This document shows, in pieces, positions 22,387 to 32,229 of a DNA stretch of 64,000 nucleotides. Under the pieces are notes generated by a model. It was not told where the DNA came from and ran no database searches. It saw nothing but the letters and a program-made list of their open reading frames with translations. Where the stretch lies: NCBI GenBank assembly GCA_014904845.1, contig MU119293.1, positions 57,616-121,615 on the forward strand. Reading direction: 5' to 3'. Within the stretch, counting starts at the first letter, position 1; each line of letters starts with the position of its first letter. The position numbers and the translations under genes are program-made. This DNA comes from Acephala macrosclerotiorum. Taxonomy: Eukaryota > Ascomycota > Leotiomycetes > Helotiales > Mollisiaceae.

Positions 22387-23357
22387 ATGGTCATCACTAA
22401 ATCCCTTCGAATCCTGTGCTTTGGAGACAGCCTCACAGCAGGATACTCCGCATCGACATATCCTACGTTACACCCTTATGCCGACACTCTACGGACGTCA
22501 TTGAAGGCAGCTTTTCCTCGATTAAATACCAGAATAGATGTTCAGGGCTTTCTCGGAGACGAGACCGAATGCCCAGCCTTCGTTTGTCCAGGATTTTTGC
22601 CTCGAATTGAGAAGCTATGTAGGTGAATGCTCGTCTTATTTACGCGCCTTTGCTTCTGTTATACTCACCTCAGTTTGAAGGAACGTTCACGGAAGCTGGA
22701 AAGTCTGTTCTTCGTCTAGAGACGCTGTTCACTCCTCTTAGCCTTGCTTATGCTCGTTCTAACGATACATCAGATGAAACTAATACCTACGACTATGCCA
22801 TAATACTTGGCGGAACCAACGACCTACACTGGAATCGCACTGTAGACGACATCTTCACCTCCCTCCAGAAAGTGTGGAATATTGCACTTACCAACAACAC
22901 TAAGGTCCTAGCCTTGACTGTTCCTGAATGCGGGGATTGTGGCAATGAGACTGACGAGAAGACTTTGGCCCTTAATGTTGATATAATGAATCACGTTGCT
23001 GATAATTTGTGAGCTCCAGTTTCTGTTATGCCTTTGAATGGGCATGAGTGGGGGACAGATGTAGAGAGCTAATAGGGATACAGTTATACCTTTAATTTGC
23101 ACGACTCCGTACCGTATTGGAATATGACTGCAACAATGAGAACAGAGATTTGGGATGATGGTATGCACTGGACCCCGAAGGGCTATGATCTGGTTGGAAG
23201 CCGAATCGCCGAGAGAATGGTGGAGGTGTTGAAAGCGAATAACCAGACTCAATCACCACCAACGAGCCATGGAGAATTGCGAAGGAATAATGTTGAAAGC
23301 GCGCTAAATGTTCTTCTATTTGCCATCTTTGGACATCTTGGTCTCATGTTCTCGTAA
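22387..23357 (+). CDS. SGNH/GDSL hydrolase (lipase/esterase-like)
   Basis: The protein starts MVITKSLRILCFGDSLTAGY, where FGDSLTAG is the SGNH block I with the nucleophile serine. ILGGTNDLHW is block III with its conserved Asn. The C-terminal WDDGMHWTPKGYDLVGSRIAE is block V with the catalytic Asp and His. The second intron (23009-23083) is clear: GTGAGC...ACAG restores NFYTFNLHD. The first intron is not settled. The frame ends after ...GFLPRIEKLC, and either GTAGGT at 22619 or GTGAAT at 22623 could be the donor, with acceptors at about 22695 or 22740. There is no N-terminal signal peptide; a hydrophobic C-terminus (NVLLFAIFGHLGLMFS) might anchor it. Substrate unknown; esterase activity on small acyl esters is typical of the family. 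Confidence 0.8.
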
Positions 23358-23505
23358 CGCCATTGCAGTATGCCAGTAAACGCTCCTCATGCCCATGCAT
23401 TATCCTTCTGAACGCCGTTTTATGTCATCATTTGTTGGTGCTTCATACAACCAAATTTGCTGCGACGAAGTCCTGAGTAGAAAATATTAGTAAATGGTAG
23501 TGGTA

Positions 23506-24756
23506 TTAGGGTCGTGCAAAGAAATTGCTCACAGGATAGACGAGCTGCAGCTCAGACGTGACTTTCTCCACCTCTTCAGCAAGCCCCTGGACATTAGAGT
23601 CCCAGCGTCTCAACTGCTTTCCCACCACGTTCTCCGCTCTGCCACTGCCCTTCTCTCCCGTAGCTTCACCACCCTCGAACCAAATCACTCTCTCGATCTG
23701 ATCGATCCTGCCCACCAATCGCCCTTGTTCGATCATGCGAGCTGTCGTCTCTTCGGCCTTGTCCCCATCTAGACCAAGTAAGGATCCTAAAGCATCGAAT
23801 GTAATGTTGTTGTATAGCCTCGAAGCACCTCTCAGGTTGTGCTCGACCACAGCCTTTGCTAACACCGTGCTTCCATCCGACGTCCTCGCAAGCTGGTGTG
23901 TTGCCAGACCCTCAGCAAACTTAGCAACCTCTTTGGGGCTCAGCAGGCGATCCAAGAACATCTTCTCCAATATGCCGTACTCCGGCAGTGTGTTGGCTCT
24001 CTCGTCCTTGTATAGACGTCCCAGAGCACGACTTCTGGCTGGACCGGCAGGCGCAAGAACAGCACACTTGATAGCCATGCTCAAAGTATGAAGTCTCTCC
24101 TCCTCTGCAATGACTGGCATGAAACTGATGTCCTGGTAACCTTGTGCCGCAGCCAGGAAATTGCGTCTAGCATCTTGAATTCTTGCCTGGCAAAGACTGA
24201 AATGTAGATTCATCTCGCGATCAGAGACCGTATAGATGACATTCTTTGCCTTATTCAGATATTGCTCCGCCAGTGTAGTATCATCAACCTCCAAATAGTT
24301 TCTTGTAATACGAATCCAGAAACGGACCTTGTCATCGTTTGTGACCTTTCTCTGCGAAGATTCGAGTGGTATTCCAGCTAGGACTTTGGCGGCAGCTAAG
24401 AAGTCTTCATCATCTTCGTGGGCAGTGGCCATAAGCTCGCGGATCTGCGCATTTTGTTCTTCGAAGGAGGAGGCCTGTGTTTGGAAGATGGTGAGGGCAT
24501 GTTCTCCGACTTCGATTTTAGCATCGTTGATTGGTACTTGCTTCAGGGTATCGACGAAGGACGCGGCGAGCGATCGGGTGGCTACTATACCAAGAGACTC
24601 TGCGAATATTGCGTCGAGGATTGCTGTGAGGTCTTGGATGAGAGTTTCGGGACTGGACAGAGACGGGGTCTCCTTGAGGAGGGCTTCGTAGCCTTGCTGC
24701 TTGTCTGCGGATCCTGCGATCTGCTGGAGAGCTGCCTTGATCTTTGGTGAAGCCAT
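23506..24756 (-). CDS. csnD: COP9 signalosome subunit 4
   Basis: A single exon of 416 residues, matching the ~400 of CSN4 proteins. CSN4 is a PCI-domain scaffold subunit of the COP9 signalosome, which removes NEDD8 from cullins. The N-terminal part is helical repeats. DKVRFWIRITRNYLEVDDTTLAEQYLNKA and FSLCQARIQDARRNFLAAAQGYQDIS are characteristic CSN4 segments. The PCI winged-helix part lies at about residues 290-365, with LAKAVVEHNLRGASRLYNNITFDALGSLLGLD and GRLVGRIDQIERVIWFE. The C-terminal ~45 residues form the terminal helix that packs in the subunit bundle. Start context is normal and no upstream ATG is in frame. It converges with the GDSL gene (149 bases between stops). In Aspergillus the csn genes control development and secondary metabolism. 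Confidence 0.93.
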   Translation of the reverse strand: MASPKIKAALQQIAGSADKQQGYEALLKETPSLSSPETLIQDLTAILDAIFAESLGIVATRSLAASFVDTLKQVPINDAKIEVGEHALTIFQTQASSFEEQNAQIRELMATAHEDDEDFLAAAKVLAGIPLESSQRKVTNDDKVRFWIRITRNYLEVDDTTLAEQYLNKAKNVIYTVSDREMNLHFSLCQARIQDARRNFLAAAQGYQDISFMPVIAEEERLHTLSMAIKCAVLAPAGPARSRALGRLYKDERANTLPEYGILEKMFLDRLLSPKEVAKFAEGLATHQLARTSDGSTVLAKAVVEHNLRGASRLYNNITFDALGSLLGLDGDKAEETTARMIEQGRLVGRIDQIERVIWFEGGEATGEKGSGRAENVVGKQLRRWDSNVQGLAEEVEKVTSELQLVYPVSNFFARP

Positions 24757-26466
24757 GTTGGATCAAGACTTCGTTTTGCGCATTGAACAGTTCCAAGGAT
24801 GGATTTCGAAGAGCTTGTGTTGATGAGGCTGAAGATTATGGCGGGGGAGCTTCGTCGGAGTTTAGGCTGCCATGCTGGTGCTTGCTTCAAGAACTCCGGT
24901 AAGCAAATGTGGGTGCACTGAACTAGACCTCACTTCTCCTTCAGCCCTCCTTTACGATCACAGATTTTGACTTTCTTCCGATCCCGTGCCCTTGTCCATT
25001 CTCTGAAAAAAATTTGTTGATTAGTTTCATCTCTTCATAAGCACTTTTCTCCCAATATCCTCAACAGAGTCCCCTATTTATTTACAATCGTGAACACATA
25101 CGCAGCTTTTTGCATCCACCTGTACTTCGTCTCTGCCTGTCAAGATGGCAGATTGTCTCCTTGTTTAAGCCTGTTATCTCGGCAAAGAAGAGTAGTGATC
25201 TCGCCTTGGTGATGCTCTTCTGGAAAGAGCCTAGGGGAGCTTCCCCTTGCGGAGTACCACATGACAGTGCTCGAAGGGCGAGCTTCATTATAGGGGCTGC
25301 TCGATTCCAAGAAGGGCACTTCTAGTATTCACATGCTCTTGCAATCTTTAGCCGTTCATTACCATGGCTTGTATCGAGGCTGTACCTTTCGGAAGGAGGC
25401 CTGGCCCACTGGACTTGGTCGATTTGGCATTGGATCAAGTGTTACCAACGCGAGTCGTCGGTTCGTCCAACTTCAATATCTGTCTCGGAGCGGTCGTCAG
25501 CCGATAGATCGTAGCTTCGTTAAGGCTGACTGAGCCCTGATCTGATGTCACGACGAACAGTGACATTCGTCTTTAGGGAACGGACTCCGCAATCACTCAG
25601 CCGAAAGGGACATTCAAAGAGCGACTATGTCCTGTCTTCACTTCCCAACATTTTGGCAGATACGGCGTGAAAACGCGGGGCTGGGAGGTGTGATGAAAAT
25701 CCAAATCTAGATCAGAAATCTCTTGGCGGTTCTTCGGACGGAAGCGTGGCCACGCAGTACCGGTCCCAGAGATGAACTTTACCCCTTCAGCTAACGATAT
25801 TTCACAGTCACCAGCCCGTCTACTAGCAGAAACGTATCTCGGTATATACAGAAAGGTCTCTTGAAGGTGAAGATAGCGGGAGTATTGCACAGCCTTCGTG
25901 TCGGATGAGAGTTACTGAAGTCGGTCAAAAGCTCTGGGTTCTTCAAGGGATTTAATAGCAAGGCGCCGCTCAGCTCCCAATCCCTACATACTTGGATGTC
26001 GCCTTTCTGAGCCATCAAAGAAAATCTCATTCCTATTCCTGCTTCCTGTGCGAGGTTACATTTGTTTCTAATTCTTTTCATACGGGCATTAAATTACCTC
26101 GGGTTTCCATTCCTCCTTGCAAAAAGCAACGGTCAATATATTACATACTTCGAATTTATTTAAGGCCATTTATACTACCTACTTACTTTCAACCTAAGGG
26201 CCAAACATCACTGTGTTTATAACATTCGTTATTCTCTATATCTCCTCTTACAGTAGCTAAATCGTAATCTGTATATCCGACCCTTCTTGAAGCACTAATT
26301 GAAAACGATTTACATTCAAACGCGAGAAAAGCACGCATTCTTCTCAGGTCGTAGAGAGGTCTCATCTCTTCTCTCTGAACTGAATACCCCTTTTCCTGGA
26401 AATCACCGAAGGAAATGGATACGCAAAGCGACCGATAAATCTGCTACAAGTACAGAGTCCAGCATC
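24757..26466. other. 1.7-kb interval without a recognised gene
   Basis: Several short frames below 100 codons occur on both strands, none with a recognisable motif. The right half is AT-rich with runs such as 26130-26280. It should include the CSN4 promoter at the left and the leader of the F-box-like gene at the right. Confidence 0.45.
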
Positions 26467-28021
26467 ATGCTGGACTCTCCATCAGACGGGAATGCTCCCT
26501 GTCGAGTGTTCCCACAAATGCCTCGGAAATCTCTCCCCGTGATGCCGAACGAGATCTCTGAGATGATTTTCGGGTATTGTCCACAGCAAGTTATCCATAA
26601 CTTGAGGTTGACCACCTTAAAATTTGCTGAAACTACCTTTAATCTCTACACTGAACCAATTTTTGCCTCCTTATCGATTCGCTCAGGTAAGCACCAAACC
26701 TCTGCTTAGCCACCCTTTGCTCGCTCCAAACCCAGTCTGACAATCATCAATTCGTGCACATGGTTTCTCGTAACCCGCAGTACGCACTCCTAGTACATTC
26801 ACTCGACCTCAGCGATTTCAATTTACAACCTTGCGACACGACTGGAAATTACCCTGGACTTTGCTCGCTTTGTGGTACCTGGAGGGATTTTAAATACTGC
26901 AATGAAGACATGTACTATATTCCAGAGCATTCCGATAGAGCTCTTACTCCTGGACCCAAGTCTTCAAAGCCTAGGACAAAAGGAATCTGTCGGAAACAGA
27001 GATTGCTTGCTAGTTGGGAGGCATTGGGAAAGTTGGGGATGACAGGAGAACACACGAGCTCCGATCCACCTCCCAGTTCGCTGCTCAAAAGATACGACCT
27101 CCAGAGAGATATTCCAATTAGTGCGCTCTGTCATGTATTTACTGCATGTAGGGGGTTGAAGTACGTTGCATTTTCTATGGAACCTTTTCTTTCTGCGTGT
27201 ATGTACTGACATCTCGTTAGAAAAATCAACCTCTCTCGCGTCCAATTGGGACACGACGATATTGGCTTACCTTCCGGTAGAGATCGGCGAAGGACTCCTG
27301 TTTCGATCTCAACCAGTTCATAACTCGCGTCCCCGTCACCTCTCCGGATCCTTCCCATCCTTAATCCATCCCGCCACACTGCCCAGACACAAAGAAAAAC
27401 TCCTTCCCATCAACATCGTCACCTGAGTCTCTTTCCACGATTCTCAAATCCACACCTAACAAGTGTGACGATCCAATCAACACGTCCTCTGAAGTCACCA
27501 AGCCTTTGAAACGGCTCCGCTACCTTCAGAGAATTGTCCCTGGCGAGATATTCTACGGGCTTTGTACTCTGAAAGAGCTAGAAGAAGTAGACTTGAGTCA
27601 CTGTATCTGGGTCACCACGAAGCGAGTAAAGATCTTGCTCAATGATGCTGCTCGTGCCGTGGATGAATTAGGCGATGGGAAACAGGCCAAAGGTTTGACG
27701 ATACTGGATCTTACGGGCTGTAGAGTATGGGACACTATAAGGCAAGTTATATACTGTAACTGGACCACGAAAGGAAGTAGGGGGGGACAGAGAGGTATGT
27801 TCATGAATGGATTGAGGAAGGGGGAGAAGATTGTTCGCTACGCCAGAGCTGTTGGATGTGTAGCGGTACTCTCTATGGCTGCCGCGATTATTCGAATAAT
27901 GATTCGGATGAGTATAAATGTATGGCAAGAAACTTCGCTTCTGCTTCTGCTTCGCCACCTACTCGCTCGGCCTGACTCACTCGGCGAATATCACAGCGAT
28001 GGACGATATAGTTTTGAATAA
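26467..28021 (+). CDS. F-box/LRR-like protein, gene model unresolved
   Basis: The first exon from ATG 26467 contains an F-box-like motif (KSLPVMPNEISEMIFGYCPQQVIHNLRLTTLKF). After an intron beginning GTAAGC at 26687 the text resumes with FVHMVSRNPQYALLVHSLDLSDFNL, typical of fungal F-box proteins whose C-terminal part scores leucine-rich-repeat-like segments. An intron at 27161-27219 joins ACRGLK to KINLSRVQLGHDDIGL cleanly. A later stretch reads LKRLRYLQRIVPGEIFYGLCTLKELEEVDLSHC, again LRR-like. Two joins do not close. The exon 1/2 phases differ by one base for the only good acceptor (26735), and around 27310-27450 no single frame passes through. Either the gene is decaying or small introns were missed. 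If functional, it would recruit substrates to an SCF ubiquitin ligase. Confidence 0.5.
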
Positions 28022-28057
28022 ACACTTTTTGTACATCGAATTCAAAGAGCTCGTTCA

Positions 28058-28145
28058 GGCTTGGTAGTTCAGTTGGTCAGAATACATGCTTTGGGTGTTA
28101 CAACAAACAAGTATGTGGTCCTCGGTTCGAGTCCGAGTCAAGCCC
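28058..28145 (+). tRNA. tRNA-Pro(UGG) with a 14-base intron
   Basis: A full cloverleaf folds. The acceptor stem is GGCTTGG/TCAAGCC, D stem GTTC/GAAT, anticodon stem CATGC/GTATG, and T stem CTCGG/CCGAG with loop TTCGAGT. The anticodon loop starts TTTGGG, placing TGG (28092-28094) at positions 34-36 and G at 37, as usual for proline tRNAs. The remaining loop is too long by 14 bases, which fits a canonical intron after position 37 (about 28096-28109). The discriminator base is C. Internal A box (TAGTTCAGTTGG) and B box (GGTTCGAGTCC) fit RNA polymerase III, and a T-run follows at 28150-28155. Confidence 0.92.
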
Positions 28146-28146
28146 C

Positions 28147-28156
28147 TTCTTTTTTG
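28147..28156 (+). terminator. RNA polymerase III terminator of the tRNA
   Basis: A run of six T residues starts five bases past the mature tRNA end, as expected for Pol III termination. Confidence 0.7.
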
Positions 28157-28944
28157 CAACCTTTCTGCTCCTTCTCGGCTTGGATGACAAACATACGTTT
28201 TTTGCATCGCCTGCTTTTTTAATCCACGCTTGTAAGCCACCCTCCTAAGTCGTCATGTCCATCACGGACAGTATCCTCAAACGATCTCACTTTAGTACCC
28301 CTCCTGACCATCAACACCAAGTAACCCCTATTCCCAGGTGTTTCTCGGGCGACACTTCCTAGATAAAAGACTGGATTACTATCATGAAAGAACTTCGTCA
28401 TAGTTTCCCCTCCAAGAAAGTCTGTACTGGCAATAATCTGCACCAATATGATGGATTTGGAAGAGAAAGAAAGAAAGAAAAAAAGAAAGAAAAAAAAAGA
28501 GGAATGTAAAGGGTGAAACGAATCCCCGAGGTCACTGAATTCCAAGGACCACGACGTCAGAGAGCCCTAATGTTCAATCTTGGAACGCAAAGTAATGTGA
28601 TAGCAGATGGCTTTGCTGCTCCACATCAATTGTCAGAAGAAGCGTTCCGTTGTAAACCTTGCACTCGCAAATCAAGTAAACCTAGAATAGAGAAAGGCTG
28701 TATTAGTAGATAAGAATTCCATAAACCGGAGTTTTTTGATACTCATTGCGCTCTCTTGAAAATTTCTTCTATGCCATAAAAACCATGCGCGAGTGCTTTC
28801 GAATTGTGACGTCGAAAGTGAAGGCAAAGACTCGGCTGCGGTTGCCTTCCGATGCGCAGAACTCCTGGAAATGCTTCAAAATCTCCCCGTCCCAAACCAT
28901 ATCCTGTCAACGCCACGGATGGATGCATTCCTGACTAAGAGATC
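28157..28944. other. Interval between tRNA-Pro and the TFIIF beta gene
   Basis: No gene recognised. It contains a polypurine GAAA/AAAG simple repeat at about 28459-28501. A minus-strand frame of 108 codons across it is low-complexity (Phe/Leu/Ser) and is rejected. Confidence 0.45.
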
Positions 28945-30211
28945 TTATGCCACATCTTCGAATTTGACATCTTCATCATCATCTCCGTCTTCCTCGTCGG
29001 CCATGTCGCTTTCCTCAGCGCCTGCACCTTCGGCCATAGGTGCCACAGCATCACCAATCCCTTCGTAATTATTGGCCTTGTACTCTTGTTTAAGAGACCA
29101 TTGAGTTGCGAAGCGTCCACTCTTTGCCAATACCGCGACTCTCTCCAGGACTTCTCTTAGATAGGCCTCGGGTTGTTGTAGTTCGGCACGGAGGGCTTTC
29201 ATGGACCAGTAGTTGTACCGTCTGAAGCAGCCGAAAATACGATCCATAAGCTCGTTTTCGGGCATACGAGCAGTCTTTGTAAGCTGTGGTCTTGGGCCAG
29301 AGGAGGGATTCTTGGTTTTCTGCAAAGTGTTAGACATGATTTCTGCAAGGCGAAACCAGAATACATACAATGAAGTCGGTGAAGGTGTTTTGTGCGTGAA
29401 TAGTACCGGGTTGAATAAAGCCCGAGCTAAGAGCAGACAGGTCCTCGTTCAAGAATTTGGTGAATCTCTTAGGTTTCATGGCGTCTAATGTCCGTTGTCC
29501 AAGAATACGTTCCGACTCTTCGTTGATCACAGCTATGCAATTAACCTCGTGCGCAACCTTTCCAGCTATGGCGGTTCGCTCTAAGAACTATATCAGCATT
29601 GTCCCCAGCCCTATGCCATGCCACTAACTTGGTATCGCCTTGCGGAAATATGGCTGGAATCTCTTGTTCGGATCATATGGTTCCTTAGACATAGGCTTGT
29701 CGTTCTTGGGTCGGGTGAGCCTGGCCGGCATGTTCGCAGTTGCAAGATCGAAGGTCTGCCTCGATTTCGACTTGAAGCCTGGCAGATCCTTTTCTGTGAA
29801 GGCAAACGTATTCTTCACCCTCTCCTCCGTAATATCCAGCATGTACTCCTTCGGGATAGGTTGATGAGCCGCGATGTCGGAATTGAGCAACATATGAAGC
29901 TTATCCTGCGATCATATTAGCACAAGCCCGATGTCTATATACAGGGCGGACGTCTCGCGTACCCTCTTTTGGCCATCGGGACCTGGTTCTTGGGTTACTC
30001 TGATGGTACCAATGTGAATCTCAGCGTCGTCATCAAGTTTAGACCAAGCTTCCCACATGTATCTTGGGACCTTCGCAAGATAGAGTGACTTGAAGGCAGC
30101 ATCTTCGTTAAATTCGAGGTCGCCCGCATCTTCGTAGATGTCTTCTTCGCTGAAGGCACCAGGCGATGCGCCTGCTGTCTCTGGATCCGGCTTGATATGA
30201 GCGTCCGCCAT
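28945..30211 (-). CDS. TFG2: Transcription initiation factor TFIIF, beta subunit
   Basis: Four minus-strand exons (29963-30211, 29629-29905, 29369-29580, 28945-29319) close in frame to 370 residues. TFIIF escorts RNA polymerase II to promoters. The N-terminal dimerization domain has LYLAKVPRYMWEAWSKLDDDAEIHIGTIRV, a strong RAP30/Tfg2 signature, continued after the first intron by KLHMLLN. A linker contains NKRFQPYFRKAIP. The C-terminal winged helix is at about residues 265-330 with RMPENELMDRIFGCFRRYNYWSMKALRAELQQPEAYLREVLERVA, ending in W-S-L-K-Q-E-Y. An acidic tail (EEDGDDDEDVKFEDVA) closes the protein. It is divergent from the ZC3H3-like gene with 320 bases between start codons. Confidence 0.95.
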
Positions 30212-30531
30212 AGTATGGAGTATCCAGTATTATCGCAGAGCCTCCATCAGTAGAAAACCGTCGCGAACGGATTGTTTTGCAAGGGGCGACAGGATTGCGT
30301 TCTTTGTTGTATATTGTCGGCTGGGGAAGCTCTTGGGAGGGATACAAGGATGTCGAGATGGCTGCGGGAGGTCGCTTTGGCGAAGCGCGCTAGTAGAGCC
30401 TTTTACTTCTGAACGCAACCATATTTTCTCACGCGCATTCGTTTCCCAACTTCTGTGACACAACGACACTTCTTCTCCATACTTAGATTACACAAGTAAA
30501 TGCTTTACTGACAAACAGGAAAACAATAAGC
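30212..30531. promoter_or_regulatory. Bidirectional promoter TFIIF beta / ZC3H3-like
   Basis: A 320-base interval between two divergent start codons of RNA-metabolism genes. No TATA box is evident. Shared regulation is likely from the spacing alone. Confidence 0.45.
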
Positions 30532-32229
30532 ATGTCTTCTGAGGACCAGCAGATCCTCGATAAGATCAGCCAGCTCGCTGGTAAGTTCGCCACATGCCCA
30601 TCCGTTTGCTCATAATCAACTAACCTCTTGCTCCAGGCAAGATCAATCGGCGCAAGAATGGACAGACACCTGATGAGCCAGTACGATATCAACCAGCTAG
30701 ATCCAATAGCTATGGCGGTATGCAACCATCTGTACAACCATCTGATTCCGGGGCTGATCCCTTCGAAGGATACCAGTCGAGCGCAGCATGGCAGCCAAGT
30801 CGCGGAGGCTACAGTGGGCGAGGGTTTGGGCGAGGTGGCAGAGCGACTCAAGTTCATCGCAATCGTACTTTGGTCCTGAACGGAAACAACTCCTCGACGT
30901 CCCTTGCTACAACCGATGGTGGATCTAATGATGAGAGCACGAAGCTCCCCGCTGAACCCTCAACCACGGGTTCTGCTTGGGTCACCAAGAATGATCGCCA
31001 TCTACAACTCATCAATACAGCAGTATTTGAGAAGGAAACCCAACAACGCGCAAAGGCCATGGAGCAAACCCGCCAACAAAAGTTAAAGCAGAAGGACGGA
31101 CGTGAGAAGATGAGATTCATGAAGCATTTTCAGCGATCGGCGAATGATACCTATAACTCTTCTACACCCAACTCAACAAACGGAGCTAAAGGATATGAGA
31201 TCGAACTAGATGGACTTCGCTTTCTTGTAACCAAAGACGGAAGCAAGCTGATGAGGCTTCCTGGTGAGAACTCACTCTCAAACGCCAGCACCGCAGTTGG
31301 TGATGCCAAAGAATCAACCATGGGCTTACAGTATCTAGGCGATGCGAACGCTGCAAAAGCTACCCCGAAGACAAGATTAGTTCACGGCGTTCGATTCTTT
31401 CGAAGCAAGAACGGCAACATGTACCGCGCAGGTATCATCAAGGCACATCGGTAGGGAACACGAACATTCGATCACAGGGAGATTCACCCCTACTGCACGA
31501 GCGCTAACACTTTAACAATAGGAGGAAGGCGGGAATCAAGAAGATTCAACAGCCATGCCAGACATTCTCAACTACGGGTATTCCCTTTCCTACGAGCATC
31601 CACTGACTACGCCTCAAACGTGGAGGAGCGACCTGGGTTTCAGCTAACACTTCACTTTCTTTTTAGGTTCATGCCACAAAGGACCGAGATGCCGGTATAT
31701 TCATGATCCTTCAAAGGTTGCAGTATGCAAAGAATTTCTTCAGAAGGGTTCATGTCCAAGTGGAGATGCGTGTGACCTATCACATGAGTTGACCCCACAG
31801 AGAACTCCTGCTTGCCTCCATTTTACCAAAGGAAATTGCTCCAACCCGAATTGCCGATACGTTCATGTTCGGGTCTCACCATCTGCGCTTGTCTGTCGAG
31901 ACTTCGGCGCCTATGGCTATTGCGAGAAGGGAACGAACTGCACGGAGCGTCATATTAATGAGTGCCCTGACTTCAGCAATACCGGAACTTGTCCCACGAA
32001 GGGATGCAAATTGCTCCATCGACACAAGGCCAGCGTCATGCGTACCAACACCCTACGCAGCGAACTATCAGGAGAAGACGAGAACAGTGATATCTCAAGT
32101 GACGACGAGGGAGAAGAGATTGATGATGACGATGTCGATTCCGATGACCTTGAGGAGTTCTTTGGCGACGATGATGGCGATGTCGACTCGGATATTCCCA
32201 TGCAGCAGGATTACGTTCAACTGTCGTGA
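30532..32229 (+). CDS. CCCH zinc-finger protein, ZC3H3-like
   Basis: Four exons (30532-30580, 30637-31450, 31522-31577, 31667-32229) encode 493 residues. The N-terminal half is disordered with an Arg/Gly-rich patch (SRGGYSGRGFGRGGRA). The C-terminal half has five consecutive CCCH fingers. They begin at about residue 297 (C..GSCHKGPRCRYIH, VCKEFLQKGSCPSGDACDLSH, CLHFTKGNCSNPNCRYVH, VCRDFGAYGYCEKGTNCTERH, CPDFSNTGTCPTKGCKLLH). The spacing and the DPSKVAVC and C-S-N-P-N-C-R-Y-V-H segments match animal ZC3H3 (Smicl), a factor linked to mRNA 3'-end formation and nuclear export. A very acidic tail (SDDEGEEIDDDDVDSDD...) follows. A nuclear role in mRNA processing is inferred by homology. An RG-patch plus fingers suggests RNA binding. 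Confidence 0.9.

Noticed and set aside
28219..28545. 108-codon minus-strand frame
   Set aside because: It is open only because of a polypurine simple repeat that encodes a Phe-rich run.
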